Below are positions 38,401-50,858 of a DNA stretch of 64,000 nucleotides, piece by piece. This DNA is from Casuarius casuarius (lineage: Eukaryota; Chordata; Aves; Casuariiformes; Casuariidae), in contig PTFA01000159.1 in NCBI GenBank assembly GCA_003342895.1, positions 1,969,233-2,033,232 of the forward strand. The letters run 5' to 3'. The position numbers were made by a program, and so were the translations under genes. The notes below the pieces were generated by a model. It worked only from the letters and a program-made list of their open reading frames with translations, searched no databases and was not told where the DNA came from. Each line of letters starts with the position of its first letter. Positions within the stretch are counted from its first letter, which is position 1.

Positions 38401-40734
38401 TATGCAAGATGGATGTGCAGCATCAGCAGTGAGCACTCCCACACTATTTAGGTGTCAGATAGTCTATAGGCTTGTAAAACTAAACTGGTTGTTTATGAAG
38501 AAATCTGTTTATAAAGGTGCCACAACTGTAGTAAGTCAGCCCAGCAATGGCTGTAATGCCATTCCTGGTGCCTCCAGGAAACTCTCCTGCAGCAAGCAAT
38601 TGTCACACCGTTCTTAAAGTGCTACACTTTTCCCTATAGCAATCTTTGTGAAATTTGGGGAGTTCTTCCCTGATGTCACCTGAATTGCTGAAATCAAAAT
38701 TACTAGTTGGTAGGTTGCACTACAGACGTAGAGTTTGTTGGCGCACACTGCATCCTGGTGTCTTGTAAGTCTGTAATGGCAGTAGGTAGGTTACTTGCTT
38801 CCGTACAGTAACCGAGTAAGGATGCTGCCTGTTGATCGTCTGGATTGTTCACATCCTTTTTCCTTTTTTAATAATTTCTATATCCAGACTAAGATTCTTT
38901 CCATGTTTTCTTGCCACTGGCCATATTTGCTTAAATATTTAACTAGAGGAAGCTAGAGTCTTCAAGTCTCCACTGCTGCTCTGAGTCCATAGCTGCCTCA
39001 TATATACCCGGTCCTACTGCAGTTACTTTTTGCCATTGTTTTGAGCACGTGTATGGTCACTGGACCCAGACCTAACCTCTGTTCGCAGCATCTACTAGCT
39101 ACTGATACCTTTGTAGCAAGCTGTTTGCTTTACATGGCACTTCTATAAGCTAATGTAAACTCTAAACAAGATCATATTTTCTTTTGTGCAGCTTTTAGCA
39201 ACAGCCTGCACTTGCCAGCTGGCCTGAAAAGACTTATTTTCCATCACCTGCAGTTGGTCACACTTCCCCAGTCTAAGATTGCTGCTTATTGTTGTTGTTT
39301 TAATGATACTGCATCTGGCTCCACAATCCAGCTGGAATCAAAACAGTCATTCATTTAATAGCATAGCTGCAAATATGGCAACTGAATGATGGGTGACTTT
39401 GGTTGTGCATACTCATTGAGAGTCCTTGCTTCTGCTGAAATTGCATTGCAGACACTGTCCTCTAAACTGGTGCTCCCTGCATCCTCAGTCTGCATGTGTA
39501 CCTCTCACTCCTTGCTTCCTGGAATAGCTGCAGTGCTGGACAAAGCAAATTGCTCTATTTGACATTCTCCTTGCACCTCTCCCTCTGTCGTTCTTCATCG
39601 CTGTCTTTAGCTTAAACCTGTTTATTTGTTTCTGCCCAGGCTGTGGTTTTGCTGTTTTCTCCAGTCAGGTGGGTGGCCCATGTGATATTTGGAGATGCCT
39701 CCCTGGAAGGAAAGCCGCCTCTCTCAACAAACTGTCCTTTGGCTGGGATCATATGCTCCAGAAATAGTGTTTTGTTTTTGTAGGGCATCTCCGAGGTCTC
39801 CAAAACTACAGGTAGATGAGAAAGTTTCCAGTTCTGAAGTTTAAGCTTGTATTCTGCTTTCTGCTGATTACTTTTATGCAAATGCATTGTAGGTCTCTTC
39901 TGGTTCAGTTTGTCTGGGATCACAAGATTCATTCAAAGCTTCTATCAGATGCCTGGTGTTTCAGATATTGTTCTTGGCAACCAGATTTATCTCGCTTCTT
40001 TTTTTCTTCCCAATGAGATGACTAAAAACCCTTTTCTGTTTTTTATCTTTTAGCAAGTATCTCTCATTCTGTATACAGACTTTGTTTTCGCTTCCTCTGA
40101 ATTTATGTTTGTGCCAGATTCTTTGTTAGAAATCCAGCATGGCCAATGGTCTGAGTCACTCTATGCTAATCATACTCTCTTCCTTGCTGTGTATCTCACT
40201 AGAATGCCTCCACAACATTTCACATATCACATGATGGCTCATAAAACAAGAGGGATTTCATGCTGGTAAATCTAAGTTGACACTTTATTTAGAGGTTTAT
40301 TTAAGAGATGTTGCAAATGCTGCATAGACTGCATCTGTGATATACAGGCTGGTGTCATGGTTCTTCCTTTCAAACTCTCTGAGGCAGAGGTGATAGTTTA
40401 ATATCTATTTTCCATTAGGATTCTACTTTTGTGAAAAGTATGCCAATTCTTTCTAAGAAAGGCTCTTCACTAATATGCACCTGGATTTCAGTCTAAGTCA
40501 ATGCCAGAGATACAGACATCCTGCTGAATATAAAATCAGTCCAAGTGTGCTTCTAGAGTTGTATGGCTATTGCATATCATCTTCTGTTGGGCTATTTTTC
40601 TGTTCTGGAAAAAATTCCCCTATCTTTTCCCATAATCTGCTTCCTTATAAGCCCTAGCAGGTGTCCCCAAGTGCTCCTTCTTATTTTATTGAAAGAAAAC
40701 ACCTTTTTGCAGGAACAGGATCTTAAAGTCTGTT

Positions 40735-40985
40735 TGGTGAGAAAGGGTCTGAGATGCGGGGCTGGGATCTGGGAAACCTGGGTTCAATTCCTAGATTTGC
40801 TGCTGACTTTAAGTGACCCAGTTCAAGATGTATAGTCTCACTATGTCAGGTCTCCTCTGTAAGATGATTCCTAGACATCACTGTCTGTCTTATCTATTGC
40901 ATGTAGCTTGGAATAGGTGTTGCTATTCTTTGTCTGGCACCTAAGATAGTGTGGTCCCGATCTAGGTGCTATTAGGGTTACAAAG
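40735..40985 (+). mobile_element. MIR-like amniote CORE-SINE relic
   Basis: The tRNA-derived head has a Pol III B-box, GGTTCAATTCC (40781-40791), preceded by AACCTG and followed by TAGATTTGCTGCTGACTTTA, like the MIR head and core (CCTGGGTTCGAATCC...TGCCACTTACT). The tail GTCTGGCACCTAAGATAGTG and GATCTAGGTGCTATTAGGGT (about 40934-40978) resembles the LINE-derived tail of amniote MIRs (CCTAGCACA..TGG...CTAGGTGCTA). It is diverged and surely inactive. Ends are approximate. Confidence 0.72.
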
Positions 40986-42949
40986 TCTGAATATTGCCCC
41001 TTTCAACGTTGTATAAAATCTGCCCAGACTGAAGAGAGAACATGCTTTTTAAATGGGGTTGGAGGCTTGACTGAACACAGGGGACTGGGCTGGCTCAGAG
41101 AAGGAGTTTTGCAGTATGCACAGGTTGTGCAAGAAATTATGACTGCTTGTTTGACCTTGTTTTTCTTGTGCACAGTACAGTTCTCAAATTTGAAGGCGAA
41201 TCCTGAAAGTCTAAAACAGTATTTTTAAAATGTAGTTGGGATATACTGGAGAATGTAGCAGAGCTTATGAGATCCACAAGCCCAAACATTTTTGAAGAAC
41301 TTTGATGTCATGAACATTTAATCCACAAGTTTCAAGGGAGCAGTTAATGCACTTATCTATGTCATACTATTTATTACAATATTTACACTATCTATGCAAT
41401 ATAATATTTACTGACCTCAGAGTCTTAGTAAGAGAGTGCCACACAAACAACCAAATTTTTTGCACAGATCCTGTAAATGAGAGAAATAAATACTTTTTTC
41501 CCCCATTGTATGGCAAAGAAGGTAAGATGCATATCGATATGAAGGTCATGCAGAAGGTCTGGGACCGACTTATTATTCTGCTTCTTAGCTATCAGAAATC
41601 ACAGCCAACCAGAAGAGAAAGGGAGGAACATAAACACGGTATCATGGCTTGGGCCCTGTTAAGAGAAATCAAACATTCAGGAATTTCAAATGTTTGTTTA
41701 TGACTAAATGGTGAATTTAGTTGTACCGCCTGTGCATTTTTTTTTGATTGCAGATGCTAAATTTATGTATATCTTCAAATGTGCACTATAAAAGAGGGTC
41801 AACAAAATGATAGAGTTGATGTTGTTGACTGTTTGACTATACTTAAATATAAATCTTGATGTTCGCTGAAGTTAGTTTCCTGCTTTTAATTAAAGTTTGT
41901 AACTTTTCTTTCATTGCCTGTATAATTCTTAAGTCCTGTTCAACCTTTTACTCTTTGTTTCTATTTAAAAAATTTTGATATAACTATCATAGAAATAGAT
42001 GCAATATGGCAATATAAAAAAATGAGGTAATGTGTCAAAACAGTGCAAACTGGCAGACCTGGAAACAGGTCTGACAAAAAACAAGGGGGTGGATGTAGCC
42101 ATATGTACAGAGCTGCTTGGGAGCTGAGATCTTCAACAATTCCAATCGTTATTCCTTGTTGTGGATAATCAACAGGGAAGGGAATTAAATATGCAGTTTT
42201 ATTTAACAGAAATGTTTTGAAGATGTATGGAATTCTTTGTGAATAATTCATGCTCTTTAAGATCAGAAGTGTTGAAACAAAAAAAGGTGGTGTTGAGGGG
42301 TGGGGAATTCTGCTGGGACTTAGTTTAGAAACAAAGCAGCATTTCTGCTACATGTAAATGCAACTGAAACAGAATGGCTATAACATCAGGGGAAAAAAAT
42401 CTTTGCTAAAGAGTCTGTAGCAATATAGATGATCTCTTCTTCAGAAATTAAATTATTCATTTTGTCCTTGATAAATTCCAGTTAACATGTGTGCATGGCT
42501 CACAACTGTTTCTCTAAAACATAAAAGCAACTTTCAGGGAAAAAGAAGTCACACTTGGGGGAAAAAAAGAGCATCAAGAAAGCCCTGCCACAATATAGCC
42601 TACTCCATCTTATGCCACTACCAGGCATCTCTGATTAAATAACCCTTTCATTGACTTTGGCACTAACAAGTTATTTAAATTTTCCCTGCCTCTCTGTGCA
42701 TTGCTCTACTTATTTTTCTGCCAGATTAGATACAAAATTGAAATGGAAAAGGAGAAGAAATATTGGAATGTGCTTTTTGATTTGGGGAAACTGAACAGTA
42801 GTGGGTGTAGTGGGGACTGCCAGGTGAAGCCTCAGAGAGGCAGGTGACAGTTCTGTCACCTAATGCGAACTTTCCTATGCTCCCTTCTTTGAGTCTGCAT
42901 CAACAGACGTATTTAGGTAGGTATTTATAAGTTTTTGCTATATCTGCAA

Positions 42950-43020
42950 ATCAAGTCCTTAGTCTTGCAGTGTAAACTGAAGTCAATGAGTTTCTGCTGG
43001 TGCTTAAAATTGATTTGTCT
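42950..43020. repeat. Possible second fold-back repeat relic
   Basis: AAGTCCTTAGTCTTGCAGTG then ACTGAAGTCAATGAGTTTCT resembles another palindromic reptile repeat (GTCCTTACTCAGGC...TGAAGTCAATGGGAGTTT). The inverted arms are poorly kept here. Confidence 0.35.
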
Positions 43021-43865
43021 TGTTTGAAGAATTGTGGCTTTGTGGCATGTGCAGATTGTCACCCAAGTGCTTGCTTCGGAGTATGCCGAGCAGCTTGTAA
43101 CTACTGAAGAGGCCCAGTCAATGGACAGCCTTAGAGCCTTCTACCATTTGTGATATTCCTCTAGCAATACTTTTCTTCCCCTTAACAGAGGATGCATTAA
43201 GCAATGTGCTGTCCAGCATAGATATTTCTGTGTATTTTTCATGGTGCTTTGGTGACTTGCAGAGCATCTGCAGCTCTCATTCACTTAGCGTTTTTAACTG
43301 CTCTGAAAACTGGATGCAAACAGCATCCAAAGGCTGAAATACTTCTGTTCATATACAGAGTCCTGCTTCCCAAACATATGCTGGATGCTAGCATATCTCT
43401 TCCCATTCCCGCAGATGAACAGGGCAGGATGCCATGGCTACGTAGTGCCTATGGCTCCTCACAGTCACAGGGTGGAAGGTGACCTGTCTCCTCACTGTGG
43501 CATTCTTTCTGGATCACTTGGATACACAATTAGCAAGAGTGCCATTTCGTAACACTATTTCAGAGTAGCATTTTGGTTCTGTGGTATGTGGTGTCCTAAG
43601 TGTGCTCTGTGAATCGGCAAGGCGCATTTAGTTAGCCCGTGACACTTCAGTCCTTTCCCTTCCCCTCCAGCACCTCAGAGAGGCAAAGGGAGAACTTCTC
43701 CCTGTGAAGAAGCACTTTCTAGCATGATGTGTCCAGTTGCACCCTAATGCCAGAACGTTTTCTCATTTTAGGTTGTAAAACAACACTTGGCTAAGAAGCC
43801 AAATAGAACAGTAATGAGTCAGTCTTTGAAAATGTTGCTTCACCATTGTTTGTTACTTTTCCCAA

Positions 43866-43866
<1 letters not shown>

Positions 43867-43911
<45 letters not shown>
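43867..43911 (+). repeat. (TG)22 dinucleotide microsatellite
   Basis: An uninterrupted TG run of 22 copies. It should be length-variable, and on the opposite strand it explains the poly-His/Thr open frame at 43853-44038. Confidence 0.98.
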
Positions 43912-43913
<2 letters not shown>

Positions 43914-46900
43914 AGATAAGCATGTATAAGCATATATATGTATATAGTTTGGTGGGAAGGTTCATATAAATGAAACTCTCTGAACACTAAGTCATTTCTG
44001 GAACTGCAGCAGTGTGCCCTGCACCACTCTTTTTCCATTTTGCATGCATGCAGAGAAGGTCAAGCAGTGAATTAGCAGATAGCTTTGATGGTGCCATAGA
44101 CAGCAGCCTGTTTCAATACATTATCAAATAATAGACTATAAATTATGTAAGCATTGAAATGCCAAGCAGCAAACAGCATTTCCACTGCTAAATAGAATGA
44201 CTGAATTTGTTAGAAACTGCTAACCCTGATGATGTATTTATTTTTAGGAGCCTGAACATTAGCTCTTCATCACTGTCCTTCCTTTTCTTTCTGTTTCTTT
44301 ATCAAATATGGTCATTTTTTGATCACTTTCCCTTATTTTATGACTGTCATTTAAGCCCTGCCTCTGGCATACAGAAGGTATATTCTGATTCATGTTCAGA
44401 CTGACTCCATAAGCTCCTTGTAAGTCCCAGATGTCCAAGGCAGTAGCCAAGGCAGCCCTGGAGGGGCATCAGATAAGTGCAAAAATATCGACTGTACAAA
44501 CCTCAGAAGTAAGATGTCCCAAGCTTAGTAAATAGGACAGAAAAGGGGGGGAAAAAATAAAGGTTTATATATAGTGCTCCTTCCACCTAACATGTCCTCA
44601 TAAATGGATCTGTATTTCCAAGCTTGGTTTCAGTTACACTGTGAAAGGCAGCACACTCTGCCCAGTCCCCTCTGGTTCCTGGGGTGTGTTTTCTGTCCCC
44701 TCTGGAGCCAGGCTGGTTGCTTCCTATTTCTTGCGGCAGCCCCTGCTTGTGCTGCAGGCATCCAACCCTGTGCTCTGTATCTTTGCTTCTGCTGCTGCTG
44801 TACTCTGCGTTGTCCACAGCCTCCTCTCTTGGAGTGTACCCAGATCTTCCCCAAGGAAGACATCATCTCCTTTCTCTTCAGGTCTCCTTAAATCCAGTGG
44901 CCTTACAAGAACATAAAATGTAGCTGAAAACAGCAACAGAGATGCTCACCAACCACTGTGCTGTGTGTTCTGCACCAACTTTTTTCTGATCTCTGCCACC
45001 AGCAGTGACATTGCTTATGGAACCTGCCTGTGCTTTAGTGTAAGCAAGTGAGACAGTTTGTTGCACTGGGCATTACAGTCCTAGACAAAACCTATGCAAA
45101 ATAATTTAGTTCAGTAGCCATAGGAGAAAGGATGCTCAGCTGCGGTGAGCTGGACCTTCCAGTTTCCAAGGGCTGGTTTTGTGCTCCTTTGTTTCAGGGA
45201 GTGCAAGTGCCCGGTTAGTAAGTCTTGCATGTCCAAGCCAAGGAAGTCTTCTAGAAGCTGAAGCACCCTTAAAAGGGTAGATTTTATATGCTAATTTGTT
45301 TATAGAAAGGGTCCCAGAGACTGTAGCCAGATCATAGTTTTTTGCTAATACAGTTGTTAGACGCACAAGGATGAGGAGCGCCTCGTATGCAAAGCACCAT
45401 CATCATTTTTTGACAAAATGCTTCATAGACTCAATGGACTAGGTATAAATTAGGCTAAAAATCAGTATTACTGAACAAAATCTATAGTCTAGAACAGTGG
45501 TTGGTCCCTGTTTCGGCTCGGCAACTGACCAGAATATTAGGTACATAGCAGGACTCAGAGGCAATTTCAGAGTTCTATAGAGTAATATAATAATTCATAC
45601 ACTGTTGCTTTATAGGCTGTTATCAGTACATTAGTTTGCAGAGCCGCCAAAATTCAGTGATTCATTATCAAAGGATAAAAAGCATAATGTTAAAATACAT
45701 CAGAAATATCAGATATAAGACATCTGAATATTTTACTTTCTAAGCCCTTTTCTTCCAGGGTACTCTGCAACTCCTAAAAGCATATCCCTTCTTTTCTTGA
45801 CCACACACAGCTTTTTAGGGCAAACCACATCTTCAAAAAAGAGCATCTTGTTTGCATTCTCCTTGGATTTTTCACTGAATAGAGTAATATTGTTAAAGTC
45901 TTCAAAGCAGAGACAGTTTGCAAATTAATTTTTCTACCAGCCTGAAGAAAGAAACCACCAAGACAGTGTGCCATGTATTATGATAGTGTGTTTCTGTAAG
46001 AGGACTTAGGGCAGGGAATACATATAAGGATGTATTTCATAGCTGAAGTTTGCTCTGATGATTTGAATGCTCGTGATAGTTTGCCACTAATATCGCTTAG
46101 GGCAAGGTTGCAGTTGTTGCACGTTTTAGTTCAAGTAGTCTTGCTTCCTTTTTCTGCAAGGAAACTTGAAACAAACCAATCAGAGAAACATCTTTCTTCC
46201 CTTTTACGTTCTATGCACCAAGGGGCCAGAGGCCTTCTTTCAGTCACAGGCACACAGAAGCAGATTAGCTTAATAAAGGAGGAGGAAAAAGAAATATTTT
46301 GAAGCATTTTCTTTAAAAAAGGGAAGTCTTCCCTTGCCAGTGGAAGCCCCAAACTGAGGAATATGCACAAGCAAGTATCCAGGTTTAAGCATGAATTGTC
46401 ATTTTGCTATACATGAAGCAATTCATATGCATAAAATTAGACATGCACTTGGCAAGCAGAGACTTCACTCTTAGTAATGAACCACTGTCCTTATGTGAAT
46501 CTGGAGGTAGTAGAGACATATGACTTGAGAGCTAACTACTAGAAAGTTTCTCCTATTTCTAGAATTCTTAGTACTGGCATATTTCAGTGTTACAACTTCT
46601 ATATGAGAGAGTGAATATGTCAGAAGGAAAAGCTTTGAAACTCATATAAATATTCTAATTAACACAGTAATAGGTCCTCAGCTACTATAAAAATTCCCTT
46701 TAAAACAGAATTGGCCAGTGTATGCCTAAAAATGGTGACAACGTTCACACCTCCAGTATTGTGTCTCCAGGAATGGTTATAAGTGGACACCTAAAGAAGA
46801 GTAAGGCAAGCATATGTATACCTTCCCCTAATACTCTCTCAGCCTCCAACTTCTTACAGCTCTGGGGATTTTCTGAGTCTCTTGTTTGTCCATTTAGCAA

Positions 46901-47215
46901 CCCCAAAGGATCTATCTTCCATGTAATCATCCAATCTTTCCTAAAATCGGTGTCAACTTCTTGTACCCACAATGTACTTTAACAAGAAATTTCACTACTC
47001 TGCTACTGGTTGCATTAAAAACTAGCTCATTTTGGTTTAGCTCCTTCTGGCTTCTTTTGATGCCCTTTAGTTCTTGTAATGAAAGACATGGTAAAAAAAA
47101 GTTGATCCCCATCCATCATTTCCTTGCTAATCGTGATTTTGTAGACTTGTATAAAATCCTCCTATATCATCTCATTTCTAGTCTCTTCACTTCAGTACAT
47201 GTGTTTCAGCTGATT

Positions 47216-47506
47216 TTATTTTGTCCCAGTCAGAATATTCCCACTTCTCCCATAGCTATTTAGTTTCCTTAAAAGCCTTTGATGAGGGACCTTCTCAAAA
47301 GCCTTTTGGAAATCCAAGTAAGCTGTATCAACCAAATCACCAACGTCTGCACACTTCTTGACCCTTTCAAACCATTCCAGAGGATTTCTACACCAAAATT
47401 TCCCTTCGCAGGTGGTACTTTGGTTCCTCACAAGTCTGGCATTTTTCTGGTATTCTGTAGATACATCCTTTATTATAGTTTCTGCTAATTTGCTCCGTGC
47501 TCCCAT
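47216..47506 (-). pseudogene. CR1 reverse-transcriptase fragment (RT motif A)
   Basis: On the - strand this frame reads GDLVDTAYLDFQKAFEKVPH followed by QRLLRKLNSYG. It corresponds to the CR1 reverse-transcriptase segment around motif A, usually VYLDFSKAFDTVPH. The first motif A Asp, in YLDF, is kept, while the AFD Asp is Glu (AFE). The neighbouring frame 47512-47736 holds GSHPGGLRELKNEV, like the RT start block PDGIHPRVLKEL, but a frameshift separates them. It lies inside the antisense CR1 and is a dead remnant, not a host gene. Confidence 0.82.
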
Positions 47507-48491
47507 GAAGATTATGGGCTTGCAGTTCCCCAGATCTCCATGGGACCCCTTTTTTGAGAACTGACATCACACACAGTCTTTAGATTGGAGGAAATTTTAA
47601 GTGAATGCTTACATATTACCATTAGTAACTCAACTACTTCATTCTTGAGTTCTCTTAGACCTCCTGGGTGACTGCCCTTTGGTTCTTCCAATAGGTTAGT
47701 ATTCATTTGGAGTGTTTGTACCATCACCTCTTTCACAGTTACTTCTATTTCAGACAGATACTCTGCTCACCTTCCTCCAAAAAAGGCATTCCAAAGCAGG
47801 AATCTCCCAAGTTTGTTCTCCAGTCCACACCAATACAAAAATCCATGGACATTTTCTGCAATGCTTTGTCCTTTGTAAGCACTGCTTTTATAACCTTGTT
47901 GTCAGTTTGTCCTGTGGACTCCCTGGCAGGCTCCTTGCTCTTCCTGCTTTGTTAAAAGAGTGATTGAGTACTAGTTTTGATTTTTTGACTGGTTTGCTCT
48001 ACAAGCTCTTTGGCATGTCTAATTATATCATTTATAAATATATAAAATATATATATAAAAAAAAATCTAGAGAAATGTGAAACAAAGTATGTAATTGTAG
48101 CATATAATCTTGCAGATTGTTGATCCTTTCTAATATACAGCTCTTACAGCTCTAGTAGCTTCCTTTTACCTTATTCTAAAAGGTGATATAAACTAGCATT
48201 GTGCTTTCAGTGTGGTGGCATTTAATCTTCCATGCCATCTGTAAGAATTTAATTTTCCTAGCTGGCCTTTGATGAGCTTCCTCATTTTTGTAGTTACCCT
48301 CTCTGGAACTTGGATCAACTGTGGTGGCATTGTGTCTGTACCCATGAGAGGGTGTTCAGTACACTATTGTACATATAGTATTTGTTTCAGTGAAAGCTCT
48401 GTGATAATAAACCAAATCCCTAGTGTTATGCAATACCAGTTCAAGGGGTATTTCTTTTTGAGGGGTTGCTAAAAAGCTTCTCTGTGAAGTG

Positions 48492-48530
48492 GCATCTAAA
48501 TGCTCAGATTGCTAAAATCCATTTAGATGC
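48492..48530. repeat. Perfect 11-base inverted repeat, 17-base loop
   Basis: GCATCTAAATG (48492-48502) and CATTTAGATGC (48520-48530). It lies inside the antisense CR1. Confidence 0.9.
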
Positions 48531-50832
48531 TAGCCAGAGTGCCCCACTGATGGCATCTAAAACTTTATTGTCATGTTCTGATATGACATGTGCCCAGTAT
48601 ACATGGAAGTGACTAAAGTTAGCCAGTGTAAATTGTATTTTGTGCCCTCACTGCCTCTCTAATTTCTCTCAGTGCAGAGTAGTCACTGTCACCAGCCTGG
48701 GCAGACAGTCAGTAATAGATATGCTTCCAAAGGGCTATCCTTATCACTAGAAGGTGCATGGATGTTGCCCAATGTGATCCCCTCTGCCTTCTCTAATGCT
48801 GTTTCTGGAGCTAAACGTCCTCTGTGATCTTATTCCTATCCTCTTCCTGAGCAGCAGCTTTTAAAAGTGAACAAAGGCAAAGTTGAGCACTGGACCTTCC
48901 TCCACATAGGAGACCTGACCTCGTCCCAGTCTATGCCACTGTTGTGTTCCCTCTGAAGGTGGCATCTGGCTTCAGAACTGGGTTGAGCTGAGAAGCTGAA
49001 TACAGCGGGACTGTGGGTTCTATCATTTCCAGCTTTTTGCAGAGTTGGGTGGATTCAAAGTTTTCTGTCTGAGAAACATAATTTTTTAATGAACCTGGCA
49101 CTCTAATCTCATCATGGGATCTGAAGACTAAGCAGGAACAAACAGCATTTACTCCTTGGTGCCAGAAATATGCCACATCGCCCTGTGTCAAGTCATTTGG
49201 AGACGAGAAGAAGAGGCATCAAACAGAAACTATTTACAGATGCAAGGCTTAACTTTGGTGCTGTCACCTTCATACATGGAGAAGTGTCACCTTCTCCTAC
49301 ACACATTGGAGAATACTCCCTACAACATCTGTGGTCTGTCAATGACAAAAGCTAGAGTTTGTAGTAGGGTGTGAAAGTATGAGTATTGGCCATGGGAACT
49401 TTTTTTCTGCTGGATCTGGCATTCTTTCTGCCCATAAGCTGGATGATTTTATGGTGGTGCTCTGCCAGCTGAAGCAAGCTGTAGATTTGGCCAGATATTC
49501 TATCTGAGGGGTACATTTGGGCTGGGTTTCTGTTTCCCCCCAAACTGTAACTTTGTAGATCCTTACACTGCCTCATGTATCACCATTGTTATTCATCTTT
49601 TTTTTGTTAGCCATAGGTGAACCTGCTGTGATTCTAGTAAAGCAGGGTTATGTAACCACCATGCAGAGGCTAAAGATTTTAATTTCTTAGAGGGTGTTTT
49701 TTTTTTTTCCAGAGAGTCTTTTCTAGTCATTTTCTTCCTCATTTAAAATTCAATCCTCTTCGCACAGTTCAGTGTCATTGCTAGCATTTGGTAAAATCAC
49801 TGCTATAATGAATTTGAATTAAGATATATTAGGGTGACCAGTGGCTTAATGGCTCAACTATAACTACTTCTTGATTCAACTCTTGGGTAATAAGCAAGGT
49901 AAGAATAGCTCCTCATCTTGTGTGGTGCAGTACCTGAGGTCCCTACAGACAATCATTATTACATGCTACTTCCATACACTGTTTGGTCAGATAATGCCAT
50001 GCAATTAGGCCTTAAGAGCCAGCAGTGGAAAGCTCTCCATAAAAGCTGGTTATATTAGAGCCCAGGAGCGCGTCCATATCACTGTTCTCTTAGATGTGTT
50101 GCCTTTTTGATGTCTCACTGTTGCTGCTCTGATCTAGAGGTGAGCTGTTTACCCAGACTATTGCAGTAGTCTGGTATCAAATCCTCAGCAGTGGTACCGT
50201 GGCATAGCCTCACTGAAGTTAAGGGCAATATGACCTGGCTCCTTCTTCCTTTTGTTCCATAATGTTCTAGAAATGTCTGTGTTTCCATCAGATCTTTGGC
50301 TCTTTCTAGATGCTGGATCTTATTGGTACCTTTCAGTTTATTTTACTGTCATACCCCTCTTCAACTGGTATAAATATTGTGTATCTTCATTAACTCAATG
50401 GATTCATCTAATCCCTAGATTTTAATGGAGTCAGGTCTGCTTCCTGTTTTTTGCACAGATGATGAAATGGTTATATGGATTGTGGGGGACAGCACAAAAG
50501 ATAGAAAACCTCAAAAGTTTGGTGAATGTCAGAACAGATTTTCCCTGTTCCTTCTGTTTTCCTTGCCATGCATGAAAGAGCTGGACAGCATGAAGTAGTC
50601 TGAAGAGTAGCCCCATATCTGATACACAGAGTAGTAAACAAGCACAGCTGGCTTCCAGGAGCAGCACTGCATGCCCAGATTTAACAGGTTATGGTGGGGT
50701 GGGGAATCTATAACTCTCAGGGATGAAAGGCAATTGTGGGCCTTGCTGGATGCTCTAAGAGGGGATCCCTATGTGACCAGGCTTCTTCTTTCCACCTCCC
50801 AAAGCTGCTGTGCTGTGGGAGGGTGCAAAGCT

Positions 50833-50858
50833 GTTTTGTTTTGTTTTGTTTTGTTTTT
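50833..50858 (+). repeat. (TTTTG)n simple repeat
   Basis: About five copies of TTTTG in a row, next to a T run. Confidence 0.93.

Larger units (their letters stand above)
26574..40734. other. Intergenic
   Basis: Apart from the hairpin, direct repeats, CR1 scraps, microsatellite, poly-A tracts and the possible relic at 31945-32468, I see nothing I can name. The 138-codon frame 36281-36697 is Phe/Leu/Ser-rich from AT-rich sequence and looks like chance. Confidence 0.65.
40986..46710. other. Intergenic
   Basis: Holds the fold-back candidate (42950) and the TG repeat (43867). The patch 44600-44910 is stop-poor, with six overlapping open frames on both strands and GC above its surroundings, but no recognised domain. 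Confidence 0.62.
46711..48880 (-). mobile_element. Old CR1-type LINE, antisense, internally deleted
   Basis: It begins with TTGGCCAGTGTATGCC and CTCTCAGCCTCCAACTTC, the antisense CR1 3' end. It continues through CCCTTTAGTTCTTGTAATG (47065) and TGTAGACTTGTATAAAATCC, then jumps to the RT block CTTTGATGAGGGACCTTCTC (47277). In the turtle-type element several hundred bases normally lie between those two blocks, so there is an internal deletion near 47190-47215. The - strand frame 47216-47506 encodes an RT piece with YLDFQKAFEKVPHQRLL. Farther right, CTCATTTTTGTAGTTACCCT (48282) and GCAGAGTAGTCACTGTCACC (48673) match the region between endonuclease and RT. All reading frames are broken. Confidence 0.87.

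Noticed and set aside
40735..40810. Functional tRNA gene at the B-box
   Set aside because: No cloverleaf can be formed; the context fits a MIR-like SINE.
43853..44038. - strand frame with a His/Thr repeat
   Set aside because: It is the (TG)22 microsatellite read on the other strand.
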